Assembly: GCF_000717245.1 (NCBI RefSeq)
Contig: NZ_JNYQ01000017.1
Coordinates: 1-64,000 of the forward strand
Origin: Kitasatospora papulosa
GTDB taxonomy: Bacteria; Actinomycetota; Actinomycetes; Streptomycetales; Streptomycetaceae
Length of the DNA: 64,000 nucleotides
Direction of reading: 5' to 3'
In this document: in pieces, positions 17,603-27,620 of the stretch
How the letters are laid out: each line of letters opens with the position of its first letter
How positions within the stretch are numbered: position 1 is the first letter of the stretch
Program-made: the position numbers and the translations under genes
Notes under the pieces: model-generated
Told to the model about the DNA's origin: nothing
The model's input: the letters and a program-made list of their open reading frames with translations, nothing else
Database searches by the model: none

Positions 17603-19039
17603 ATGCAAACCCCTACCGATACCCACGACGCAGTCAGCGCTGCCTTGCTTGCCGAGCTGTGTTCCCATGTCCCTGCGGACCGGGTGCTCACCGACGGACC
17701 CGAGTACGCACGAGCCGTAGCCTTGTTCAACGCGGCCGTCGATGTCCGCCCTTCCGTGGTCGTGCGGTGCTCCACCAGCGCTGACGTGCAGGCCGGGGTA
17801 CGCGCGTCTCGCAACCACGGGGTACCGCTCTCCGTGCGTGGCGGGGGTCACGACTTCTGGGGCAGGGCTTTCCGTCCCGGTGGGGTGGCTCTCGATCTGA
17901 CCGGTATGAGGGACGTGCAGATCGACGTCAACCACCGCTGCGCGACGGTGGGTGGCGGGGCGCTTTCGTCAGACGTCGTCTCGGCCGCCGAGCGAGTGGG
18001 CCTTTCTGCCGTGACCGGAACGGCGGGCTCTGTCGGAATGGTCGGGCTCACTCTCGGCGGCGGGTACGGTCCCCTCCTCGGGCAGTTCGGGCTCGCAGCC
18101 GACAACCTGCTCGGCGCCGAAGTCGTCCTCGCCGACGGTTCACAAGTGACAACCGACGCCGAACATCACCCTGATCTCTTCTGGGCCTTGCGCGGCGGCG
18201 GCGGAAACTTCGGAGTCGTGACCTCAGCGCGGATACGGCTGCACCCCGTTCCGACAGTGGTGTCGGGGACCATCCTGTATCCGATAGACCAGAGCGCCGG
18301 CATTCTGGCCGACCTGGGCGGGATCCTGCAGAGCAGTCCCGACGAGCTGACCGTAGACGTGGGCTTCCTTCCCGGCCCGGACGGCAAGCCGGCGGTGTAC
18401 GTCGCGCCGACATGGTCGGGGGATCTGGAGATCGGGAACGCCGAGAACGGGCCAGTACATTCCCTGGCCAGGCTCGGTACACCCGTGTTCGCCGAGGTCG
18501 GGCCAGTCGCCCGTTCCACGACCCTGGACGCGACGGACGCCATGTTCCCACCCGGACGCATGGGCGCAATTCGCACGCGGACCGTGCAGAGCGTCACGGG
18601 CCCCCTCGCGACCGTCCTGGACCGAGCAGCACAGCAGTTCACCTCACCGTTCTCGGCGATCGTGTGGCATCAGTTCCACGGTGCAGCCACCCGCCCTGCT
18701 CTCGGCTCCACAGCTTTCGGCCGACGCGAACCGCATCTGATGGTCGAGCTGATCTCCATGTGGGAGAACAGCGAGAACAGGGAACACACAGGCGGTGGCG
18801 ACGGGGGATCCTCACATCTGCGCTGGCTGGAAGACACTCACACAGCTCTCGAACCGTTCTCCCTGCCCGGCGGCTATGTGAACTTCCTGGGGCCGGAAAC
18901 TCCCGACCAGGTTGCGGGCTCCTACGGGGCGAACACTGAACGGCTGCTCGCCATAAAGTCTGCAGTCGACCCGGACTCAGTCTTCAGCGCCACACCGCTC
19001 CCGACGGATACGTCTTATCCCGGATCCTCGCCGGTGTGA
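17603..19039 (+). CDS. FAD-linked oxidase of the berberine-bridge type
   Basis: 478 residues. The ATG at 17603 has GGAG five bases upstream. The PCMH-type FAD-binding domain (residues 25-215) shows VPLSVRGGGHDFWG, whose His is the usual attachment point of 8-alpha-histidyl FAD, and the glycine-rich GLTLGGGYGPLLGQFGLAAD. The second, Cys anchor of bicovalent enzymes is absent (GTAGSVGMVG), so attachment is probably by His alone. The C-terminal BBE motif (SYGANTERLLAIKSAVDPD, then VF) is complete. No signal peptide. The enzyme would oxidise an alcohol, sugar or polyketide with O2. It probably forms an operon with the acyltransferase-like gene. Confidence 0.88.
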   Translation: MQTPTDTHDAVSAALLAELCSHVPADRVLTDGPEYARAVALFNAAVDVRPSVVVRCSTSADVQAGVRASRNHGVPLSVRGGGHDFWGRAFRPGGVALDLTGMRDVQIDVNHRCATVGGGALSSDVVSAAERVGLSAVTGTAGSVGMVGLTLGGGYGPLLGQFGLAADNLLGAEVVLADGSQVTTDAEHHPDLFWALRGGGGNFGVVTSARIRLHPVPTVVSGTILYPIDQSAGILADLGGILQSSPDELTVDVGFLPGPDGKPAVYVAPTWSGDLEIGNAENGPVHSLARLGTPVFAEVGPVARSTTLDATDAMFPPGRMGAIRTRTVQSVTGPLATVLDRAAQQFTSPFSAIVWHQFHGAATRPALGSTAFGRREPHLMVELISMWENSENREHTGGGDGGSSHLRWLEDTHTALEPFSLPGGYVNFLGPETPDQVAGSYGANTERLLAIKSAVDPDSVFSATPLPTDTSYPGSSPV

Positions 19040-19777
19040 GACAGAGGGAACATCGGCACCTCCTGTCCGCGAGATCGGCACCTCGCCTGCGCACCCTACC
19101 GATCCAGGACGGAAGCCTGCAGGTGTGCCATCCACGGTGTCGGCACGCAGCAAGGTGGGTGCGTGCTCTTTCGGCTCTGATCCTGGTCTGCTCGAGGCGC
19201 ACCGGTGAAGCACACCGGGCCGCCACGAGCAGACCAGGCGTGTCGAGGGACGCGTCGGGAGAGGCACGTCGCTTGGCCGAGCGCCTACAACCTGGGCTGC
19301 GATGGGGCATTCCGTCTGCCGTGCCCGGCCCGGCCGGAAAGTTGCCTCTCCCGACACGTGCACGTGGCCCGGCAACGGATCCTCATCCAATTCCTGTCCC
19401 CGGGCGACACGAGGATTTCATCACATCGGAAGGAGCGTCGATCCATCGTATGTGCCGTGTGGATGCTCGCGAACATGCCAATCCGCGAGCATCCCGGCCC
19501 GTGATCGCGGGACTCGATGAAGACACCGCCGGGCCTTTCCTACGGACCCGGGGGCCGTCGACTGCTTCCCCAACACCGGTCGGATGCGTCCCCATGGGTC
19601 CGGGAGTACGACCTCTCTCGCCGATGGCAGCAGAACGGCATCTTGCCGGTCACGCGCATTCACGCCCGTCCCGAGCCCCTCGGGCCTCTGCGGGTTCGCA
19701 CGGGGGTCGTTCACGCTGAGGGCAGCGCCTCTGTCGGGGGGTGCCCCTATGTCTATAGTCAAGGCACTCTGTCCGCC
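19040..19777. other. Intergenic region with a 13-base inverted repeat
   Basis: About 740 bases without a supported gene. CCTGGTCTGCTCG at 19182-19194 is repeated in inverse orientation at 19226-19238 with a 31-base loop: a possible terminator for the oxidase operon, or an operator. A TATAGT hexamer near 19753 could be the -10 of the small zinc-ribbon gene. Confidence 0.5.
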
Positions 19778-19939
19778 ATGAGCGATGAAGCGTGTGTGGA
19801 CGAGCAGGGCGGTAAGGGCATGCGGCCATGCGTCTTTTGTAATCACCCTGTCGTAATCGACTCGCTCGACGAATGGGACTGCCCTGTGTGCGGCGACGCT
19901 GGTGAGGGTCAGGCAGCTATGGCTGGCCGGGATTCGTAG
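19778..19939 (+). CDS. Small zinc-ribbon-like protein, C-terminus altered by IS110 insertion
   Basis: 53 residues from the ATG at 19778. It has two CxxC knuckles, MRPCVFCNHPVV and WDCPVCGDAG, spaced as in minimal zinc ribbons. The last dozen residues (GQAAMAGRDS) are read from DNA that also encodes the end of the IS110 transposase on the other strand, so the natural C-terminus was probably replaced when the element inserted. Not a named family to me. Confidence 0.5.
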   Translation: MSDEACVDEQGGKGMRPCVFCNHPVVIDSLDEWDCPVCGDAGEGQAAMAGRDS

Positions 19940-21043
19940 AAGGTCAGTGCCTGGGTGTGGTGCTTGCCTTGGGCGATCTTCTTGTCGTAGTAGGCCCGGG
20001 AGGCCGGGTCGGCCAGGGCGGCGAACGTGGCAAGGAAGAAGGCCCGTTTGAGCTGCTTGTTGCCCCTGCGGGAGGGCTGTTCGCCGCGGATCGAGGCCCC
20101 CGAGCTCCGGGTCGCCGGGGCGAGACCGGCATAGGCGGCGAGGTGGTCGGCGGTGGGGAAGGTGCTGCCGTCGCCGGCCTCGATCAGGGTGCGGGCTCCG
20201 GCCCTGACGCCGACTCCCGGCATCGATGTCAGGACCTTGGCAAGGGTGGTCCTCCAGGAGTTCCTCGATCCGCCCGGCCAGCAGCTCGCTGGTCGAGCAC
20301 GGCGGCGAGCGATCTGGCCAGGCTCGGGACGATCAGCGCGGCCGCCTCGGTCCCCGGGACCGTCACGGTCTGCTCGTCCAGGGCGGCGAAGATCTCCTCG
20401 ATCAGCCGCTCGGCCATTCTCAGCGCCTTCGGCCGCAGCAGGGTGACCAGCCGCCGACGTCCGGGCTTGCGGATCTGTGCCGGGGAGCCGAACCGTTCCA
20501 ACAATGTGGGACGGCCGGATGCTGCGCCCGCGGCCCCAATACCCGTTCCAGCGAGGGATGGATCTGGGTCAGCAGGCCGTGCAGCCGGTTGGCGACCCGG
20601 GTGGCTTCGCCGGCCAAGTCGTCGTCGAATCCGACGATCATCTCCAGCTCGGCGATCGTCTCGTCCTGGCCGTCGATCGCCCGCAATCTGTGCGGCATCG
20701 CGCGGGATGCGTCCGCGATGATGAACGCGTCCTTCGCGTCGGTCTTGGCCTCGCCCGGGTAGAGGTGGGCGATCCACCGCATCGTCAGGCCGGGCAGGTA
20801 GGCGATCGGGCAGCCCATGTCCCGGGCGACGGCCAGCGGCAGGGCGCCGATCGAGGCCGGTTGGTCGACCACGACCAGCAGGGTTCCGTGCTTGGCCTGG
20901 AGTTTCGCGAACAGCTCGCGGAGCTTGGGATCGGTGTTGGGTAGGCGCTTGTCGAAGGCTTTCTTCCCGGCGGGGGTGACGGCGGTGGCTTGGTGTTCGC
21001 CCTTGCGGACGTCCAGGCCGAGGATGTCGCCGGTGTCGCTCAC
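19909..21043 (-). pseudogene. IS110-family transposase with several frameshifts
   Basis: Reading from 21043, the DEDD N-terminal domain is intact (LGLDVRKGEHQATAVTPAG, LLVVVDQPASIGALPLAVA, then PGEAKTDAKDAFIIADASR). At about 20535 the frame shifts, continuing as LLERFGSPAQIRKPGRRRL. Around 20250 it shifts again, probably twice, and ends as the C-terminal transposase_20 domain (MPGVGVRAGARTLIEAGDGS, then AGLAPATRSSGASIRGEQPS, RRGNKQLKRAFFL). IS110 transposases are about 400 residues, so the length is complete but inactive. The element appears to have landed in the zinc-ribbon gene at 19778. Its exact ends are not visible because IS110 lacks inverted repeats. Confidence 0.85.
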
Positions 21044-21101
21044 GTACAGGCCCCTCCATCACGCTTTCGGCCGGCCTTGCCAGGGCACCGAGCTGCCACA
21101 C

Positions 21102-21535
21102 CCGCGTTACGGAGAGCTCTTCCGGCCTGGGTGAAGCCGGTGCTCAAGCCCATCATCAGCAGTTGGTCGATGCCTCCGGGCCCGGTGACACCGCCCCCCG
21201 GATCATGAACAAGCAGCCCCGGGGGGAACCAGGCCGCACGGACCGAGGGACAGGCCCCGGCCACCATGCCGACCGTTACGGCACAGAGGCAGCCAGCTAC
21301 GACCTAGGTCAGGGGATGACGGACGGCCAACCACTTGAAGGTCATTAGCTGGCCACCGGTTCGTGCGCCGCCGTGCGGCAAGAGACGACCGATTCTTCGT
21401 ACCGGGCTGTGTCCTCCCATGAGCGAAATGCCCCGGCAGCTGAGCCACGCAGGGAGTCTGCGAGGCGTACACCGCATCATGGTCAGCATCACCCGCGCGT
21501 CACTCCTGCCGCTTCAACTGCTGTCCCGTCCCCGG
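21102..21535. other. Intergenic region upstream of IS110
   Basis: About 430 bases between the IS110 transposase and the third peptidase. It probably includes the IS110 end. No gene pattern is seen. Confidence 0.4.
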
Positions 21536-23079
21536 TTACCCGGTCGGTTGTTCTTCCGACTTGCCGATCGACTCCTCCGCGGCGCATGTCTTGTCCTTGA
21601 CAGGGAGCTTTCCGGTTGTCAGATATCTGGTCACGGCGTCGTTGGCGCAGGTATTGGAAGCATTCGGGTAGATGCCGTGGCCACCTTGGTCGACGGTGAC
21701 CATCGTGGCCCGCTTGCCAAACGCCTTCCGCAACTCTTTAGCCCCAGCCAACGGCGTGCCAGGATCGCGCTCGTTCTGCACCATGAGAACGTTCGACGGT
21801 CCCCGGTTACCGATCCGCACCTGCGGCTCAATGCCGTTGCTCGGCCAGAAGGCACACGGCCCGATATTGGACATGGATCCGCCCACCAGCGGGTACTTCA
21901 CGCGGTCCACCTCAGTGCTGTGTTGATATTGGGCGATCGACTTCGGCCAGCGGCTGTCGTTGCAGGTCACGTAGTAACGCGAGGCCGTGGAGTTCTCAGG
22001 GCCCGGCACTGACGGGCTCGGCGGTACCGGTTCACCCGTGTCCAGGCCTGCCAGGTCTGCGCGATAAGGGGCATGTGGGAGTCGAGGTACAGCAGGCTGA
22101 ACGTGTCCAAGCGGAAGCGTGTCCCGTCATATCCCTGGGACGGCTTCTTGTCCAGTCGCTCCGCAAGTTCGTTAAATTCCCGCTCCACGCGCCGGGGGGT
22201 GGCGCCCAGACCGCACTCCGGGTGCGCAGCGGCGTACTTCGCGAAGTCCGGGAACCGGTCCTCCATGCCCCGGCCGAACAGCCGCATGGCCCTGACGTCG
22301 TACCCCCTCGGGCCAAGATTGCTGTCCAACACAAACCGGTCGCTCCTCTTCGAGAAGAGCGTCGCGTAGACCGCGCCGAGGGAAGTACCGTAGGAGGTGC
22401 CGAGGTACGAGATCTTCGACTCGCCGAGGGCGATCCTGATCCGATCCATGTCACGTGCGGTGTTAGCGGTGCTGACGTGCGGCAGCATCCACGACGTCGC
22501 CGAGTGGGCGCACTGCCGGGCGACGTCCCGGGCGTAGCCGGCCTCCTTGGTGACGTCGGCCGGGGTCCGCGCATACACCGGCCGGTGCTCCATCTGCTCG
22601 GACGTGAGGTCGCAGGTCACCGGGGTACTGCGGCCGACGCCGCGCGGGTCGAAGCCGATCAGGTCGTACGAGTCCTGCACCTCCTGCGGCAGCCCCGAGA
22701 CAGCGAGCACATATGGATACCCGAGGCCGCCGACGCCCGGACCGCCCGGGTTGACAAGCAGCGCGCCTTGCCGCTTCGAGGGGTTCTCGCTCTTGATCCG
22801 GGAAACAGCAATGTCGATCGTGCGGCCACCCGGGTCCTTGTAGTCCAGGGGGACGCCCAGCGTCGCACACTCCAACTGGGGGGCTGCGGCCTTGCCGAAC
22901 CTCCGCTGGGCCTTCGAACCACCGGTCTTCTTCTGCGTGTCCTTGCACGAGCCCCACTGAAGGGTGCTGTTCCTCGCCTCGGCGGTGTCCGAGGTCTTCG
23001 CCAGCGATACCCCGACGATGGCGGTCACCGCCACGGCGGAGGTAGTAAGGCCGAGGGACAAGCCCCTCTTCCTGTACAT
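21536..23079 (-). pseudogene. S33-family (TAP-like) secreted peptidase, one frameshift
   Basis: From the ATG at 23079 (GAGGAG upstream) the first frame encodes a signal peptide (LTTSAVAVTAIVGVSLA) and the hydrolase core: LLVNPGGPGVGGLG, IGFDPRGVGRSTPV and the nucleophile elbow YLGTSYGTSLGAVYA. Near 22020 the frame shifts. The second frame carries the TAP-like end, RYYVTCNDSRWP, NVLMVQNERDPGTPL (acid) and VDQGGHGIYP (His), stopping at 21536. Joined, it is about 514 residues and close in design to the peptidase at 7090-8598. All catalytic residues survive, so the indel is recent or an error. Confidence 0.87.
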
Positions 23080-24079
23080 GTGATGATCTCCTCGGGTGTC
23101 AGATGTCAGGTTTTGTCAGCCGGATGGGCAGACGGCACGCTTCAGGAGCTTGTGCGTAGTGCTCCCACGGGATCAGGCACTCGGTACTTTCAGTCAGGTC
23201 CGAACTGAAGCCCTCGGTAGCCGCAGAACGCGAGGCTGCGGACCGCGACCAGCCCAAGCAGGAATGTCCGTCCGCGAGGCGGCCGCGCACTTGGTCGAAG
23301 AGCTCTGCCAAGCTCAGGCCCCTGGTCCAGACCCCAGCGAATTGCCGTGAGGGGCATCAGCGGCGTGCGCACCATCCCCGAGGCATGCAGAGCGAGGTGG
23401 TCGCCTCCACCACCGTGTACTCCATTCCGTGTCCAGTCCGTCCGATACACGAACAATTCTGTTTCAGCGGGCATCCCGATTACATCGGACCGATGGCTTG
23501 CCCCTTCCTGGACCTTGGTAGAAGGGGTTCTACGCCCAAGGTCGGGGTGGGGTATACCTTGGTCTACCGCCCGGATGTGAAGAGCCTGGTGGGATCATGT
23601 CGGTGAACTCGGACAAGACCGTTTCGCCGGGTGTCGGTAGACCTGTCGGCTGGGGCAGCCGTGGCGGCGGTGCCCAAAAGGCCTCACCACCGGCCACCGC
23701 TCCATGCAGCTCCCGGTATCAGACGGTTGGCTCTTTCAGGTCGGCCAACCGTCATAAACGCCTGCTGAATGCCGGACGCTGGGCACTGTCTCCTGGAGAG
23801 ATGGCATGCCTGAAGCACCCGTATCGTCCGCTGCCTTTCAGGGCAACGGATGCTTCCTGCTTGTCGCTGCTGCCTGCCCTAGTTGTGCTCGACAGACAAC
23901 CGCTGCGCCAGCCGACCGCTGCAACAGGGAACCCAGCCGCGCTTAAAACACCCTCGAAGGATGCGATTTGGCCGATTCTGGTTTCGAACGGCGTCAGGAA
24001 CGACCGTCACGGCGCGCGGACGGCCCTTTGAAGACCATGACGTGAGAGCAGAGTGGGTCAGGGGTGAGAGTAGGGCGTG
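23080..24079. other. One-kilobase region without a complete gene
   Basis: It holds the promoter region of the third peptidase, an imperfect inverted repeat at 23512-23542 with a related half-site near 23556, and a start-like ATG at 23597 that leads only to low-complexity sequence. No protein family was recognised in any frame. Confidence 0.45.
23512..23542. promoter_or_regulatory. Operator-like inverted repeat
   Basis: ACCTTGGTAGAA at the left is mirrored by TTCTACGCCCAAGGT at the right, with a three-base gap difference. A further TACCTTGGTCTAC half-site lies at 23555-23567. Spacing and symmetry resemble a MerR- or TetR-type site. The gene it once served is not intact. Confidence 0.45.
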
Positions 24080-24184
24080 GGTCCAGGACTTGGGGAGGTA
24101 GAGCTCGCGGTCGGCGAGAGCGTCGCCGCGGGTGGTGGGGTAGGCGGGGAAGACGCCGATCTGGCAGTTATAGGTGCGGCCGGC
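24080..24184 (-). pseudogene. IS701-family transposase fragment
   Basis: The minus strand reads GRTYNCQIGVFPAYPTTRGD then ALADRELYLPKSWT, which matches the conserved block of IS701 transposases that contains the second catalytic Asp region and the LYLPKSW motif. Only about 35 residues remain; both flanks are unrelated. Another IS701 piece, from the N-terminus, is at 62325-62486. Confidence 0.8.
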
Positions 24185-24340
24185 AGTCAGGAGCACTGCC
24201 GGCCGCACTCTGGTGGAAAACCTCGTGGACGATCAGGATGACCTTGTCAGTGCCGAGGTGATCGGAGACGTATCCCCGCAGGTCGTCGCTATCTCTTCGG
24301 GGATCGTGGCCCTGTCAGCCTGACCAAGTGGCTCTGTCGG

Positions 24341-25327
24341 TTACCGAATCAGGAATGGTTCACGGCGGGCTCCGGAGGAAGACGGCGGGCTCAGCACGGG
24401 CCCCGTTTTGCGCGTGCACCACCAAGTGATCGCGGTGATTACGATGACGGCGAGCGCCGGAAGGAGCAGGGTGGGGGAACCGACACCGGAAGACCGGTCG
24501 GAGAGCTGCGCGCCCAGGTCGACGCGCAGCAGCGATGCGCCGAGCAGGGCGTCCGTATTAAGAATGGCATGGAGGATGATCGCGATCTCCAGGCCCCCGG
24601 TGCGCCAGGTAATGATCGCCAGGCAGGTCCACAGTACGAAGTACCAGACGTTGATGTAGAGGTCGGTGGAACCGTGCACAGCCGTGAAGAGCACACTCGA
24701 CACGAGTACCCCGGCGACAACTCCCGCTCGTGAGCTGCGGGTCCAGCTACCGATGACGCGGAAGATCAACCCGCGGACGCCGTATTCCTCTCCCGTCGTC
24801 TGCAGTGGTGTGAGAAGGAGGGTGGCGACGAACATGCCGATGAGGTCGGAGCGGGACCAGGCCACCTCGGTACTCGGGGCCAGCAGACCGATCAGGTTCA
24901 CGACGGCCCAGAGGGGGCCGAACACGAGAAGGGCCTTGCCGAACAGGTCGAACCGGAAACGCGAGGTCACCGAGTGCAGTGAGGCGCAGGGCACGCCGTA
25001 GAGCCAGCGCTGGATGAGCATGCTCCACGGGATAAGCAGGGCGAGTGAAATCATCGAGCCAGCGTGGAAGAGCGGAGTGTAGTCGTCGCCGCCGATGATG
25101 GGCGGGGTGTCGCCCATCCGCTGGTCGATGGGGGCGAGCGCCCTGCCGACGGCGGTGGGGAATATGACGAATCCGGCCAGCAGCAGGACGACCGCCAGAA
25201 TGCCGCGTCCGATGCGGCGTTTCTCACCGGCGAGGATGCGGTGGTAGGCCACTGCGCTGGGTACGGCACGGTCGTTGTGCGGCGGGGCGGGCATGAGGAG
25301 CCAGCTGTGTGTGGTCACCGTGTTCAT
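24341..25327 (-). CDS. CPBP-family intramembrane metalloprotease
   Basis: 328 residues with about eight membrane segments. All family motifs are present: EEYGVRGLIFR (EExxxR, catalytic Glu pair), FTAVHG (FxxxH) and HAILNT (HxxxN). The family includes CAAX prenyl proteases and bacterial bacteriocin-immunity or regulated-proteolysis proteases; the substrate here is unknown. AAAGG lies before the ATG at 25327. The gene directly follows the pseudogene of the two-TM protein (25340-25970), which in turn lies behind a TetR-type operator. It may therefore once have been, or still be, under that operator. Confidence 0.9.
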   Translation of the reverse strand: MNTVTTHSWLLMPAPPHNDRAVPSAVAYHRILAGEKRRIGRGILAVVLLLAGFVIFPTAVGRALAPIDQRMGDTPPIIGGDDYTPLFHAGSMISLALLIPWSMLIQRWLYGVPCASLHSVTSRFRFDLFGKALLVFGPLWAVVNLIGLLAPSTEVAWSRSDLIGMFVATLLLTPLQTTGEEYGVRGLIFRVIGSWTRSSRAGVVAGVLVSSVLFTAVHGSTDLYINVWYFVLWTCLAIITWRTGGLEIAIILHAILNTDALLGASLLRVDLGAQLSDRSSGVGSPTLLLPALAVIVITAITWWCTRKTGPVLSPPSSSGARREPFLIR

Positions 25328-25339
25328 GTGCCTTTCTCT

Positions 25340-25970
25340 CTTGGACGGATCTGCGGTCAGCGGCGTCGGACAGGGAGGAGTACCGCAGCGGAGGGCGCGC
25401 CCCGCGCTTGCCAGGACGGCTCCGGTGCCCAGGGCGGTGTTCAGTCACACAGGCAGGTGGCGGGCATTTCGGATGTCTCGCGCTCCCCCTCCCCCGCCAG
25501 TCGCATTTTTGGAAGGGGTTCGGCGAACTGCAGCAGGTTCAGGGCCACACCGATCAGAAGCAGCAGCACCGAGACAATGCTGATGTCGTTGCTCAGCTTC
25601 GGATGGCCGGCGCCCAGCTGCGCTCGCCATCCCTAGGCAAGGCCGGACGGGAGGGCGCTGATGCGGTTGTCCGGCCGTTGGGCATAGCGAGACGCCTATT
25701 CCCGAAGTTGCTCGGCGCCATCTCGATGGTGTCGCCTTCGATTGGGAAGATCCGCAGCCAGCTTCGCCTGGACCGCATGCCTTGCGTCCTGAAGCAGGCG
25801 TACTCGGATCTTGCCGCCTTCCGGCCGCGCCCCGCCCGCACGTTGACGGCATACGTCCGGGTGTGGCAGTCGGCAGTGTCAAGGCGCAGCCAGAACAGCG
25901 ATGGCAGAGGTAGCTGCCGACAACGGAATGCCGCAGTTCCCTTCGGCCTCCTAACATGGAGCACTTCGCC
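25340..25970 (-). pseudogene. Decayed paralogue of the two-TM protein at 11.7 kb
   Basis: The minus strand repeats the landmarks of the 11661-12308 product in order but across frames. RQLPLPSLFWLRL and YAVNVRA are in one frame (to about 25600). The TM helix VSVLLLLIGVALNLLQFAEP is in another (25495-25560). HLPV-stop-LNTALGTGAVLASAGRALR (25385-25450) follows, where Trp has become a TGA stop, and RYSSLSDAADR after one more shift. At least two frameshifts and one nonsense codon make it a true pseudogene. The CPBP gene begins right after it. Confidence 0.82.
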
Positions 25971-26025
25971 CGCCGTCGCTCTAATGACATGCGTCTGCAC
26001 CTTCCAGCCGTCACCCCCGATGCCA

Positions 26026-26066
26026 CTAGTACACCGTGTCAGCAAAACGCTAGCACGGTGTACTAG
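26026..26066. promoter_or_regulatory. Second copy of the CTAG-type TetR operator
   Basis: CTAGCACGGTGTACTAG at 26050-26066 matches the 17-base unit of the 11.6-kb operator in 16 of 17 positions. A diverged unit, CTAGTACACCGTGTCAG, lies at 26026-26042. It sits immediately upstream of the pseudogene paralogue of the two-TM protein, just as at 11.6 kb. Confidence 0.85.
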
Positions 26067-26188
26067 TGTTTGCGTAAGGGCTCAAGGAGCAGATCAAGGC
26101 AAGGTAACGATCCTTCCCTTGATCGTGGACACCTGAAGACTGGGACCTGAGGCTCCGGAAGAAATAGCACCAGGTGGGAAGCAAGTGC

Positions 26189-26850
26189 ATGAAGCGGTGC
26201 ACCGCAGAGTTCAATGGGAACGCCGTCGCGCTCGTCGACTCGGCGGACAAGACGGTCACCGTAGTCGTGCCAGGAAGCTCGGCATCAGCTCGGAGCCCCC
26301 GCGCGGCTGCTACCGCCCGGCCCAGGGTCTGACTCGCTACGGCGAGGAACCGGGCCGCACGCAGGGCCGCAGAACAGAGCCCGTGCACGAGATCACCGTG
26401 ATCCCCGTCGGCTCGCGCCAGACCTGTGGCGTCCCGCTCTTCTATGGCGGACTGCGGCGGCTGGGATGGCGGCGAACCGCCAACGGGTCGCCCGCCTCAT
26501 GCGCTGGCACGGAGTACAGGGCATGACCCGCCGCAAGCTCCGTTCGATGACCAGGCCAGACAGGAAGACCGAGCCAGCCCCAGATCTGATCAGCCACGGC
26601 TTCCGCGCCGCTGTGGCAGGCACGAACTGGTCGGCAACATCACCGCGCTGCCGACCGGCGAGAGCTGGCTCTACCTCCTGCTGGACCTGGCCACCTGGGA
26701 GGTAGGCGGCTAGTCGGTGGACACCACCACCGCGCCGAGCTCGTCGTCGACGCACTCGACATGGCCCACGGCCGCGGTGCGCTCTGCAATCCAGCTGCGC
26801 CGATCCACAGAAAGCGCGGCAGCGAGTCCCCCCGGAACCGAATGCCTGAA
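26189..26850 (+). pseudogene. IS3-family element remnant (orfA-orfB)
   Basis: Starting at the ATG 26189, the DNA encodes an IS3 orfA head (KRCTAEFNGNAVALVDSADK then, after a shift, RKLGISSEPPRGCYRP). Part of orfB follows in other frames: ANRQRVARLMRWHGVQGMTR, ELVVDALDMAHGRGAL. The catalytic core is interrupted by several frameshifts. TGGACACCTGAAGACTGGGAC at about 26126 may be the old left end. Confidence 0.8.
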
Positions 26851-27194
26851 TCGCAATGCGTACTCGGAAAAGCCGAAGTCTACGGCCCTCTGAGCCAGGG
26901 TGTCGTGCTTGCGCGCTTACGCCATATCAACGAGCGCGCGTCGGTACGTCGAGAGCTTGCAACGGCTGCCGCTCTCGCGGGTGAGGGTGGGTACGGTGCC
27001 GTACTCGATCAGCGCACGGGGCAGATCGAGTACGGCTGGTTGGGACACCGAAGAGGCAACTGCGCTGAAGAGTTGAGGAGCCTTGACGGCGACCCCGAAG
27101 ACTCTTGGTGCGGCTGGTGCCGGCGTAGTCGGTGTGTCATGGACAGCTTCCTGGAGGTCTGTTGGGTGATTGGTGGGAGGGGCGACGGCTGGTG

Positions 27195-27620
27195 CTATAG
27201 CGATGAAGCCCTCGGAAGGCGTGAAATCGGGCTGCGTTCGTTGGGCCAGCTCCTCCGCCCCTGGAGGGTTTCGCGTTTGAAGGTCACTTCGAGGGACTCG
27301 CCGAGAGCGTTGTCCGCGCTGGACGCGGCCGTCCACACGCTTCGCCAAACGCTCGTGTACTGAACTCCGTTGTCTGCGTGCATGGTCGTCCGACGAGTCT
27401 GCCGGGCGCCCGCTGACTTTTGCGTCGGCCACCTGGCGGGCAGCCAGGTCGGCGGCTGTCCGGCGCCATTAGCAGAAGCTCGAGCGGTTCCCTCCGAGGA
27501 CGCTACAAAGCCGCTTTCAACCGTAGCGGCGCTGATAGTCGGCGACGCACCAGAAGCGGTCACCAGTGCGTCTCCAGCGAAATTCTGCGCCGCCTTCCGC
27601 GAATCTCGCGTTCCTCCCCG
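27195..27620 (-). pseudogene. Second IS3-family orfB remnant, opposite strand
   Basis: On the minus strand FRWRRTGDRFWCVADYQRRY (27600-27520) is the usual IS3 orfB beginning. After a deletion and shift come HADNGVQYTSVWRS and SSADNALGESLEVTFKRETL, the end of the rve domain with the catalytic Asp and Glu. It faces the plus-strand remnant at 26189-26850. About 300 bases between them (26850-27195) show nothing recognisable. Confidence 0.8.

Noticed and set aside
24205..24323. Short open frame after the IS701 fragment (DNA starting CTGGTGGAAAACCTC)
   Set aside because: Only about 38 codons, no start or family; could be a gene tail but cannot be supported.
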